The notes under the pieces: generated by a model | Database searches by the model: none | What the model was told of the DNA's origin: nothing | What the model saw: only the letters and a program-made list of their open reading frames with translations | From: CBDFKF01 sp965248765 | GTDB lineage: Bacteria > Pseudomonadota > Alphaproteobacteria > VGEJ01 | Reading direction: 5' to 3' | DNA: 64,000 bases | NCBI GenBank assembly: GCA_965248765.1 | Contig: CBDFKF010000004.1 | Coordinates: forward strand, 1-64,000 | Program-made: the position numbers and the translations under genes | Part shown: in pieces, positions 54,234-61,770 of the stretch | Position numbering within the stretch: position 1 is the first letter of the stretch | Layout: every line of letters starts with the position of its first letter

Positions 54234-54722
54234 TCACGACAGCCGGTCCTGGTGCGTGTCCCTCTTCCCTTCGCCGGCCTGCGGAACGTCCGCCCGCTTC
54301 GCGGCCGAGGGCACGACCAAGGCCGCGGCGATGCGGGCTCGCTCCTCGCCCAGCACCGAGGCGAGCGCCGCGCGCAGCTCTTCCGAGCGGCCCGACCCGG
54401 CCATCGCAGACGCCCAGGCGGCGAACCGCACCGCGATCCGCTCCTGCATGTCGCGCACCAGGGGAACCGCTTCCTCCCCCTCCAGCATCAGCGCGCGAAC
54501 CTCCTGAACCGCCTCCAGTAGCTCCCGCTGCTCTTCCGCAGCGAGCGCCAGCGCAGGACCAGCGTCCTCTTCCGGACCGTCCCGTTCCACCAGCCCCACC
54601 AGGTAGCGCGCGATCGACAGACCGCGCCGGTCCGCGTTGCGGCGAACGGTCTCCCATTGCGCGTCTGTCGCCGAGATCGAGATGTGCTTGCTCGCCTTCC
54701 GGCCGCGCCGCGCTCGTCTCAT
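54234..54722 (-). CDS. Ribbon-helix-helix-like protein (mobilisation type)
   Basis: A 162-residue protein. ATG 54722 (MRRARRGRKASKHISISATD) overlaps the preceding gene (4 bases). Residues 12-48 (SISATDAQWETVRRNADRRG and SIARYLVGLVER) look like a MobC/CopG-type DNA-binding unit, followed by a long helical tail. Third of three consecutive paralogous genes, next to the relaxase fragment. Confidence 0.6.
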   Translation of the reverse strand: MRRARRGRKASKHISISATDAQWETVRRNADRRGLSIARYLVGLVERDGPEEDAGPALALAAEEQRELLEAVQEVRALMLEGEEAVPLVRDMQERIAVRFAAWASAMAGSGRSEELRAALASVLGEERARIAAALVVPSAAKRADVPQAGEGKRDTHQDRLS

Positions 54723-55030
54723 GCCGCACGCTCCCGTGCAAGGACCGAGATCGCGCTCAACAGGCTCAGCCCGCTGCCGCCCGGAAGCTCGCGCCGGAGA
54801 GCCTGCACAAATGCCTGCACCTCCCGGACCCCGTCCCACAACTCCGCCTGTTCCTCTTCCGTCAGCACCAGGGGATGACGATCCGGATCGTCGGCGAGCG
54901 CAAGCTCCAGCACATGGCGCGACACAGTCTTCCCCGCCGCCGCCGCACGCCCCCGGATCATCGCTTGCGCCGCCGGGTTGCAGTGCAGGCTCCGCTGCCG
55001 CCGGCGGGGCCGTCCCGCCTCGTCCGTCAC
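54719..55030 (-). CDS. Ribbon-helix-helix-like protein (mobilisation type)
   Basis: A 103-residue protein. The GTG at 55030 (VTDEAGRPRRRQRSLHC) overlaps the upstream gene, and the stop overlaps the downstream gene. Residues 12-45 (LHCNPAAQAMIRGRAAAAGK, TVSRHVLELAL) match the helix pattern of its neighbours, consistent with a relaxosome DNA-binding protein. The tail is helical. Confidence 0.58.
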   Translation of the reverse strand: MTDEAGRPRRRQRSLHCNPAAQAMIRGRAAAAGKTVSRHVLELALADDPDRHPLVLTEEEQAELWDGVREVQAFVQALRRELPGGSGLSLLSAISVLARERAA

Positions 55031-55398
55031 GGCCGGTCTTCCCCATCCGGCCCCGCCGCCTTCCAGCGGTTCGCCGCGCCGGGATCGGTCAGCCGGTCCA
55101 GCATGCCCTCCCGGTCGATCCACTCGTCCACCGCGTCGCAGGCGTTCTCCCAGGCCTCTCCGACGCCGGTCTCGCGCAGCCGCCTCTCCTCCAGCCTGGA
55201 CAGCACCAGCATCTCGCGCACCGCCCGGCGCAGAACCTCCGGCGCCAGAGGGTCCCGATCCAGCGCACGATGGATCACGAAGCGCGACAGATCCATGCCG
55301 CTCGCCGCGGCCGCCCGGCCGATCCGTTCCCACTCCGCATCGGTCGCCATCACCGCGCGCTGGCGGCGCCCGCTGGCATCCTCCCTCATCGTCGCCAT
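55027..55398 (-). CDS. Ribbon-helix-helix-like protein (mobilisation type)
   Basis: A 123-residue protein. It starts MATMREDASGRRQRAVMATD and has AEWERIGRAAAASGMDLSRF, a pattern shared with the two genes after it. It is the first gene of the three-gene overlapping run and probably carries the operon promoter upstream, where an inverted repeat is found (55490-55509). Confidence 0.58.
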   Translation of the reverse strand: MATMREDASGRRQRAVMATDAEWERIGRAAAASGMDLSRFVIHRALDRDPLAPEVLRRAVREMLVLSRLEERRLRETGVGEAWENACDAVDEWIDREGMLDRLTDPGAANRWKAAGPDGEDRP

Positions 55399-55752
55399 CC
55401 GCCCGAAACGGTTTGCAGCCGTTGCAACACACTGGATCCCGATCGCGGAAGCATGGCCATCTATATTCCTATGATTGTCCTCATACGGCGAAACGTATTG
55501 TGCCGTTTCTGTGTTTCCATAGGGCCGACCTATCCTCCATCAGGATCATACAGATGTCCCGAGGCGAATTACATACTCCACTTCCCCAAATGCAACTCCT
55601 CAGCGACATACGATCCACATCTGTGTTCTTCGAACCGGCCCCATCCGCCTTTGACAGGTACCCTAAGCCGTTGTAGCATCAAAGTAACACGGGAAGAGAC
55701 TACGACCCTGTAACACCGTCAGAGTACCGTGAATTACAAATGTTGGGCACAC
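55399..55752. other. Upstream region of the ribbon-helix-helix operon, no gene
   Basis: About 350 bases, lower in GC than the genes beside it, with no supported coding frame. It includes the inverted repeat at 55490-55509 and probably holds the promoter of the minus-strand operon, or an origin of transfer. Confidence 0.45.
55490..55509. promoter_or_regulatory. Inverted repeat, possible operator or nic-region element
   Basis: GAAACG-tattgtgc-CGTTTC is a six-base perfect inverted repeat with an eight-base spacer, about 90 bases upstream of the first of three DNA-binding-protein genes. Ribbon-helix-helix proteins commonly bind such sites. Confidence 0.4.
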
Positions 55753-55772
55753 GCACACACACACACACACAC
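55753..55772. repeat. (CA)n microsatellite
   Basis: About 9.5 uninterrupted CA units directly before an IS256-type right end. Such runs are prone to slippage. Confidence 0.85.
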
Positions 55773-55791
55773 CACGTCCCGGGACACGATC
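55769..55791 (+). repeat. Solo IS256-type right end
   Basis: A 23-base sequence (caccacgtcccgggacac within it) identical to 56869-56891, which is the right end of the neighbouring IS256 remnant. No transposase part is found immediately left of this copy. Confidence 0.7.
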
Positions 55792-55827
55792 GACTCCGGC
55801 TCTGCTAAGTGATTGATCCGTAACGAT

Positions 55828-55917
55828 GGATGGGTGGCCGAGCGGTTGAAGGCACCGGTCTTGAAAACCGGCAGGCCCGAGAGGGTCTCGTGGGTTCAAA
55901 TCCCACCCCATCCGCCA
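55828..55917 (+). tRNA. tRNA-Ser (TGA anticodon)
   Basis: A 90-base class II tRNA with long variable arm: acceptor GGATGGG/CCCATCC, anticodon loop cTTGAAAA within CGGTCTTGAAAACCG, variable arm GGCCCGAGAGGGTCTC and T arm GGGTTCAAATCCC; CCA is encoded. Confidence 0.96.
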
Positions 55918-56354
55918 ATTAGTCGTTGTTTTCATTGGTGAATCGGTGATAGCCACTCCCCGAATTTGGCGTGCTGGTGTCGACCGGGCCGAGGTCGCAA
56001 TCCCGAGAAGCCCTGTTCCCCAACATCCTGCGCTTGATTGACGGCCCGCGACCGGCCCCTCGGCCGCCATGACGGCGTTCGATCCCGTGGATCCAGGTCG
56101 CCCAATAGGGCCCGTGTGTGCCGCCAAAGCCGGAGTGCGCCTTCAGCACCCGGATTGGTCCGTGGGGTTGGGTTTCGACCGCCAAATAAGCCCACCCGTC
56201 TCCGTGCCGAAAACTGCGTTCTCTGTTTTTCCCGGTAAGACAGGGGAACTAGTGCCCAGATCAGTTTTGCCGCGGACTGGCCGCACCGCCACCACGCGTG
56301 GAACTCAAGCCTCAGACGGCCCTCGTCCCACGCCGCAAGACAACTCACGACGAC
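55918..56354. other. Stretch without a supported gene
   Basis: About 440 bases between tRNA-Ser and the IS256 remnant. A minus-strand open frame (55919-56185) has a moderately protein-like start, MAVETQPHGPIRVLK, but no recognised family; it may be a remnant. Confidence 0.45.
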
Positions 56355-56891
56355 GGTCGTGTCCCTTTGAGTGGAGTAGGCTAAGAATAGAAGTTGGAGG
56401 AGTGAGACAACGGTTTGGGCGGGTCGTTTTGTCTCCTGATTAAGTGTTATATTACTGGTAGTTACCGATTTGCGCAAGAGGATTGTGGGTGGCCGACCAG
56501 CTCCGCCCCAAGGCGCCCAAGCTGGCAAACCTCATGGACCAAGCCGAGCCCGACGTGCTGGCCTATATGAGCTTCCCCAAGGAGCACCGCACCAAGCTCC
56601 ACTCGACCAATCCCCTGGAGCGCCTCAACGGCGAGATCAAGCGCCGCACCAACGTCGTCGGCATCTTCCCCAACGAGGCCGCCATCACCCGACTGAGCGG
56701 CGCTATCCTCATGGAGCAGAACGACGAATGGGCGGTGCAGAGGGCGCGCTACATGACCCTGGAAACCATCGCGCCGGTGAGCGACAATGCCCTCATCAAG
56801 ATGCCTCCCGAGGCCGCTTGAGCGATCCGGCTCAGCCCGCCGGACACCGCGACCCGCTCGCGGCTCTTACACCACGTCCCGGGACACGATC
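56355..56891 (+). mobile_element. IS256-family element, internally deleted remnant (about 540 bp)
   Basis: The left end ggtcgtgtccctttgagtgg begins at 56355 and the right end, ending in gggacacgatc, finishes at 56891; the two share a terminal gtgtccc-type inverted repeat. Only the last third of the transposase remains between them, so about two-thirds of a normal 1.3-1.4 kb element is missing. It lies just upstream of bamD. Confidence 0.75.
56483..56821 (+). pseudogene. IS256-family transposase, C-terminal fragment
   Basis: About 110 residues, with VADQLRPKAPKLANLMDQ, FPKEHRTKLHSTNPLERLNG, EIKRRTNVVGIFPNEAA and LMEQNDEWAVQRARYMTLE, the C-terminal part of mutator-type transposases. The DDE catalytic region is gone apart from the final glutamate area (NPLERLNGEIKRR). 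Confidence 0.9.
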
Positions 56892-57138
56892 CGTGCGCTG
56901 CGCTCGATTCCTTCGCCGACTCGGCCGTCGACGCGCCTGGCCAACGTTTGAATCGCCACGATCCCCCAATTACTTCGCACCGTCATCGACGGTTGAACGA
57001 AGGCGAACGGCGCAACGATGGAGACTAGCTGAAGGGTCTCATGGTATGTCACCGCAGCTCGCCCGCCCGGAGACTCGGCGTGATATGATCTTTGCCCGAG
57101 CCGATCAGCCAATCATACAACAACGCGGTGCTTCCTCA
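56892..57138 (+). other. Upstream region of bamD
   Basis: About 250 bases between the IS256 right end and the bamD start without a supported gene. It should hold the bamD-recN-ligA promoter unless transcription comes from farther upstream. Confidence 0.4.
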
Positions 57139-57975
57139 ATGTGGATTGAACGCGCCGTCCGTGCCATGCGCGGCCCTACGTTGGCTTGCGCGATTTGCCT
57201 GCCGCTGGCCGCAAGCCTGGTAGCCTGCGGCACGAGCGAGCCTGTCTACGTAGAGAAGTCCGTTGAGGTTCTCTACAACGAAGCCCTGGACGCCATACAA
57301 GACGGCCGCTACAGCGATGCGTACCGGGGCTTCGAGGAGGTCGAACGCCAGCACCCCTATTCGCCATGGGCGACCAAGGCTCAGCTTATGGCCGCGTACT
57401 CGTACTACGTAGCCAATAAGAACGACGACGCCATCCTAGCCGCATCTCGGTTTATCCAGCTTCACCCGGGTCATCGCGACATCGCCTACGCGTACTACAT
57501 CCGGGCGATCAGCGATTATGAGCGGATTGCCGATGTCGGTCGTGATCAGGCCATTACTCAAAACGCGCTGGCATCGCTGCGCGAAGTGGAACTGCGGTTC
57601 CCCGGCTCGGATTACGCACGGGATGCCCGGCTCAAGATCGATCTGGTGCTCGATCATCTCGCTGGCAAGGAAATGCACATCGGCCGCTACTACCTCACGC
57701 GCGGCCATTACGGCGCGGCCGTCAATCGCTTTCGCGTAGTGATCGAGAACTACCAGACCACAACACACGTGGCGGAGGCCTTGCACAGGCTGACCGAGGC
57801 GTATCTGGCGCTCGGCGTCCAGGCCGAAGCGCAAACCGCCGCCGCGGTGCTCGGGTACAATTACCCCGGAAGCGACTGGTACCGTGACAGCTATGTCCTT
57901 CTAACAGGTGCCAATCTCGAGCCGGCGGCCGACGAGCGCTCGTGGATAAGCCGGACGTTCAGTGCCATCTTCTAG
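57139..57975 (+). CDS. bamD: Outer-membrane assembly lipoprotein BamD
   Basis: A 278-residue lipoprotein of the BAM complex. ATG 57139 gives MWIERAVRAMRGPTLACAIC and a lipobox SLVAC with Cys30 as the lipid attachment site. Five TPR-like repeats follow: VEVLYNEALDAIQDGRYSDA, YRGFEEVERQHPYSPW and others, with YYVANKNDDAILAASRF. The much longer upstream frame runs through the IS256 remnant and is spurious. It is followed by recN 10 bases later, as in related genomes. Confidence 0.95.
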   Translation: MWIERAVRAMRGPTLACAICLPLAASLVACGTSEPVYVEKSVEVLYNEALDAIQDGRYSDAYRGFEEVERQHPYSPWATKAQLMAAYSYYVANKNDDAILAASRFIQLHPGHRDIAYAYYIRAISDYERIADVGRDQAITQNALASLREVELRFPGSDYARDARLKIDLVLDHLAGKEMHIGRYYLTRGHYGAAVNRFRVVIENYQTTTHVAEALHRLTEAYLALGVQAEAQTAAAVLGYNYPGSDWYRDSYVLLTGANLEPAADERSWISRTFSAIF

Positions 57976-57985
57976 CGCGACGGCC

Positions 57986-59662
57986 ATGCTGGTTGGTCTG
58001 TCCATTCGCGACATCGTCCTAATTGAGCGCCTCGATCTGGAACTCCACGCCGGCCTGTGCGTGGTCACGGGCGAGACCGGTGCGGGAAAGTCCATCCTCC
58101 TTGATGCGCTGGGCCTCGCCCTAGGCGATCGTGCCGACAGCGGGTTGGTGCGACAAGGCGTGGAACGCGGCTCGGTGGCGGCATCGTTCGCGTTGGACGC
58201 AGAGCATCCGGCACTGGCGTTGCTGCGAGATCAGGGGCTCGATTCGGATCCAGATCTTGTGCTCCGGCGCACGATCACGGCCGAAGGCCGCAGTCGAGCC
58301 TTTGCAAACGATCAGCCCATAAGCGTCGCACTCCTGCGCAATGTCGGTGACACATTGGTTGAGATCCATGGCCAGGCCCACCAGTCGGGACCCCGCGATC
58401 CGGCCAGCCAGCGCACGCTGGTTGATGCGTTTGGCCGTTTGCGGGCCGAACGGGAGGAGGTCTCGACTGCGTGGGAGGCGGTCCGAGCCGCCGATGAGGC
58501 ATTGCGAGCGAGCGAGGCCGCGCTGTTGGCAGCGCGCGAAGAAGAGGACTTCATCCGCCATGCCGTGAATGAGCTTGGGCGTTTCGCGCCGGTGCGCGGG
58601 GAGGAGGGCGAGCTGGCCGTCACCCGTAAACGGCTTATGGAGGCAGATCAGATCACCGAGGCGATAGAACAGGCACTGTCGGCGCTCGGCGACGATGATG
58701 GACCTAGCGGCCGGCTTCGGCTGGCGGCGCGCAGCCTCGGTCGAGTGTCGGAGACCGACGGACGCCTCGATGATGCCCAGGCGGCGCTGGGACGGGCGTT
58801 GGTCGAGACCGACGAGGCGATCGCTACCATCTCGTCGGCGGCCTCCGATCTGCGCGCCGATGAGGCGCGCCTCGAACAGGTCGAGGAGCGGTTGTTCACG
58901 TTGCGAGCGCTCGCTCGCAAGCACCGCGTTGATGGCGATGGGCTACCTGATCTGCGCGACGCACTGGCTGGCAAACTGGCGGCACTCGAGAACGCCGAAA
59001 GCGATCTTGAGGCGCTCACCGAACAAGCGGCCGCGGCACGCCGCGACTATCGCCGCGCCAGCGATCGGCTGAGTGCCGCGCGCCACGGCGCGGCAGACCG
59101 ACTCGATGTGGCCGTGGCCGACGAGCTTGGCCCGCTCAAACTCGGCCATGCCACGTTCAAAACACAGGTGATGGCGCTCGCGGAAGGGCAATGGGGGCGC
59201 GAGGGGGCCGACAGCGTGGCCTTCCACGTCACGACTATCCCCGGTACGCCGCTCGCGCCACTGGCAAGGATCGCCTCGGGCGGCGAGCTCTCACGCCTCA
59301 GCCTTGGCCTCAAGGTGGTTCTCTCGCGGAGTGCCGGCATCAAGACGATGATCTTCGACGAGGTCGATCGCGATGTTGGCGGAGCGACGGCCGATGCGGT
59401 TGGCCAACGTCTCGCGGCCCTTGCCGAGCAAGGGCAGGTCATCGTCATCACCCACTCACCACAAGTGGCGGCTCGGGCAGGCCACCACTGGCGGGCCACA
59501 AAGACGCTCGGCGCCAACGGCGCGAACGAGGCGCACGCGACGGTCGAACTGCTCGATGCAGCGGGGCGCCGCGAGGAGGTGGCGCGCATGCTGGCCGGTG
59601 CCCAGATCACCGAGGCCGCACGCGCCGCTGCCGACAACCTGATCCAGGGACACGGTCCGTGA
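57986..59662 (+). CDS. recN: DNA repair protein RecN
   Basis: An SMC-like ATPase of 558 residues that helps double-strand-break repair. ATG 57986 (MLVGLSIRDIVLIE) is preferred over a frame start 8 codons upstream. The Walker A motif TGETGAGKS has its lysine at residue 35, followed by two long coiled-coil regions and the C-terminal signature RIASGGELSRLSL and Walker B IFDEVDRDVGG. It is 10 bases after bamD and overlaps ligA by 4. Confidence 0.96.
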   Translation: MLVGLSIRDIVLIERLDLELHAGLCVVTGETGAGKSILLDALGLALGDRADSGLVRQGVERGSVAASFALDAEHPALALLRDQGLDSDPDLVLRRTITAEGRSRAFANDQPISVALLRNVGDTLVEIHGQAHQSGPRDPASQRTLVDAFGRLRAEREEVSTAWEAVRAADEALRASEAALLAAREEEDFIRHAVNELGRFAPVRGEEGELAVTRKRLMEADQITEAIEQALSALGDDDGPSGRLRLAARSLGRVSETDGRLDDAQAALGRALVETDEAIATISSAASDLRADEARLEQVEERLFTLRALARKHRVDGDGLPDLRDALAGKLAALENAESDLEALTEQAAAARRDYRRASDRLSAARHGAADRLDVAVADELGPLKLGHATFKTQVMALAEGQWGREGADSVAFHVTTIPGTPLAPLARIASGGELSRLSLGLKVVLSRSAGIKTMIFDEVDRDVGGATADAVGQRLAALAEQGQVIVITHSPQVAARAGHHWRATKTLGANGANEAHATVELLDAAGRREEVARMLAGAQITEAARAAADNLIQGHGP

Positions 59663-61764
59663 CTCCATCAAAGCCCGCGGCACGCCTGACGCGAAAGCGG
59701 GCTGCGGCGGAGCTGATGACCTTGGCGGCCGAGATCGCACGCCACGATCGGCTCTACTACAGCGGCAACGCACCCATCATTAGCGATGCCGACTATGATG
59801 CGCTGCGGCGGCGAAACACCGAGATTGAAGCGCGCTTCCCCGACCTCGTTCGTGCCGACAGCCCTTCCCACCGGGTTGGATCCCCGCCCGCCGACGGCTT
59901 TGCCAAGGTCACTCATCGCCAGCCGATGCTCTCGCTCGACAATGCGTTCGAGCACGCCGATGTCCATGACTTTGTCACCCGGATTGCGCGGTTCCTAGGA
60001 CTTGATCCGGAGACACGGATCGAGCTGGTGGCGGAGCCGAAGATCGATGGGCTGTCGGCGGCGCTGCGCTACGAGAACGGCGTCTTCGTGCAAGGGGCAA
60101 CCCGCGGCGATGGGTACGAGGGCGAGGACGTCACCGCCAATCTACGTACCGTGCGCGACATACCGCTGAGATTGGAGACGGATAAACTGCCCGAAGTCTT
60201 CGAGGTGCGTGGCGAGATCTATATGCGCCACGAGGGTTTCTTCGCACTCAACCAAGCGCAGGAGGAGGCCGGCCGGTCGGCGTACGCCAATCCGCGGAAC
60301 GCGGCTGCGGGCAGCCTAAGGCAGCTTGATCCAACCATTACGGCGGCGCGGAACTTGCATTTCTTTGCTTACGCTTGGGGTGAGGCCAGTGCGCTGCCGG
60401 GCGAAACGTACTGCGACGTGTTGTCGGCGCTGCAGCGCTGGGGGTTCGCCACGAATCCGCTCGCCCGCCGATGTGCTTCGCTGTCGGATGCCCTTGCGCT
60501 GTATGAGGAGATCGAGGCGCAGCGAGCGAGCCTGCCCTACGATATCGACGGCGTCGTTTACAAGATTGATCGGCTGGACTGGCAAGCCCGCCTCGGAACC
60601 GTCAGTCGGTCCCCGCGTTGGGCCATCGCCCACAAGTTCCCGGCCGAGCGCGCGCAGACGGTGTTGCAGCGGATCACGATTCAGGTGGGCCGTACGGGCA
60701 CCCTTACGCCGGTCGCCGAACTTGTCCCGGTCACCGTTGGCGGGGTCGTTGTGCAGCGAGCGACGCTGCACAACGAGCATGAGATCGCCCGCAAGGACAT
60801 TCGCGAGGGAGATACCGTGATCGTTCAGCGTGCTGGCGATGTCATCCCGCAGGTGGTGGCCGTGGTGATGGAGCGGCGTGCCGCCAGCGCGCAACCGTAC
60901 GTGTTTCCCGACCGCTGTCCGCAATGCCAAAGCCTCGCGGTGCGCGAACCCGATCCCGAGGCGGGGAAGTCCGAGGCCGCACGGCGTTGCACCGGCGGCC
61001 TGATATGCCCGGCACAGGCGGTCGAGCGTTTGCGCCACTTTGTGTCGCGGGATGCGTTCGATATCGAGGGGCTTGGCGAAAAGCAGATCTTGGCGTTCTG
61101 GCAGGATGGTCTGATCGCCACGCCCGGTGATCTGTTCCGGCTGGAGGACACCGATGGCAATGACCGGCTGCGACTCGCGGAGCGGGAAGGCTGGGGCGAG
61201 ACATCCGCCGCGAACTTGTTCGCCGCGATCCGTGAGCGCCACGAGATCGCCTTGGACCGCTTTCTGTATGCACTGGGCATACGCCACGTCGGGCAGACGA
61301 CGGCCCGGTTGCTTGCCCTTACCTACGGCTCGCTCGACGCCTTTCTTGCTGCCGTTACGGCGGCGCAGGACCCTTCAAGCGCGGCTTATGCTGAACTCCT
61401 CTCGATCGACGGCATCGGCGAGGTGGTCGCCGGAGCGGTCATTGCCTTCTTCGCCGAGCCCCACAACAGGAAGGCCGTCGATGACCTCAAATCCCGGGTC
61501 GAGGTGGTTGACTTCGCCGCTTCGGCGGCGGGGTCGCCGGTCGCCGGCAAAACCGTCGTCTTCACCGGCACGCTTGCCGCCGTGACGAGGAACGAGGCCA
61601 AGGCGCGGGCCGAGGAGCTGGGCGCCAAAGTTGCGGGATCGGTATCCGCGAAGACCGATTTCCTCGTCGCTGGGCCTGGCGCGGGCACCAAGGCAAGAAA
61701 GGCGGAGGAACTCGGGGTCGCTGTGCTTAGTGAAGCTGAGTGGCTCGAACTGATCAGCGGTTAG
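59659..61764 (+). CDS. ligA: NAD-dependent DNA ligase LigA
   Basis: A 701-residue DNA ligase. The GTG at 59659 overlaps the recN stop. The adenylation lysine is K128 in EPKIDGLSAAL, with LPYDIDGVVYKIDRL; then an OB fold, the four-Cys zinc site (CPQCQS, CTGGLICPAQ), helix-hairpin-helix motifs (LLSIDGIGEVVAGAV) and a C-terminal BRCT domain (FTGTLAAVTRNEAKARAEEL). The open frame upstream to 59191 is spurious. Confidence 0.97.
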   Translation: MTPSKPAARLTRKRAAAELMTLAAEIARHDRLYYSGNAPIISDADYDALRRRNTEIEARFPDLVRADSPSHRVGSPPADGFAKVTHRQPMLSLDNAFEHADVHDFVTRIARFLGLDPETRIELVAEPKIDGLSAALRYENGVFVQGATRGDGYEGEDVTANLRTVRDIPLRLETDKLPEVFEVRGEIYMRHEGFFALNQAQEEAGRSAYANPRNAAAGSLRQLDPTITAARNLHFFAYAWGEASALPGETYCDVLSALQRWGFATNPLARRCASLSDALALYEEIEAQRASLPYDIDGVVYKIDRLDWQARLGTVSRSPRWAIAHKFPAERAQTVLQRITIQVGRTGTLTPVAELVPVTVGGVVVQRATLHNEHEIARKDIREGDTVIVQRAGDVIPQVVAVVMERRAASAQPYVFPDRCPQCQSLAVREPDPEAGKSEAARRCTGGLICPAQAVERLRHFVSRDAFDIEGLGEKQILAFWQDGLIATPGDLFRLEDTDGNDRLRLAEREGWGETSAANLFAAIRERHEIALDRFLYALGIRHVGQTTARLLALTYGSLDAFLAAVTAAQDPSSAAYAELLSIDGIGEVVAGAVIAFFAEPHNRKAVDDLKSRVEVVDFAASAAGSPVAGKTVVFTGTLAAVTRNEAKARAEELGAKVAGSVSAKTDFLVAGPGAGTKARKAEELGVAVLSEAEWLELISG

Positions 61765-61770
61765 CGTAGC

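Noticed and set aside
53226..54521. 430-residue plus-strand open frame
   Set aside because: It is the shadow of the minus-strand genes in this GC-rich stretch; Arg/Pro-rich composition without domains.
49760..55398. Complete prophage
   Set aside because: No capsid, terminase, portal or lysis genes are present; only recombination and mobilisation functions.
55753..55791. CRISPR-like or regulatory repeat
   Set aside because: It is a CA microsatellite plus an IS end; no spacer-repeat pattern was found anywhere in the window.
56470..57138. Single long ORF joining the IS256 remnant and bamD
   Set aside because: The upstream part is the wrong frame of the transposase fragment, and a proper lipoprotein signal starts at 57139.
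59191..59658. Extended LigA N-terminus
   Set aside because: The sequence is recN coding in a different frame; LigA starts at the overlapping GTG.
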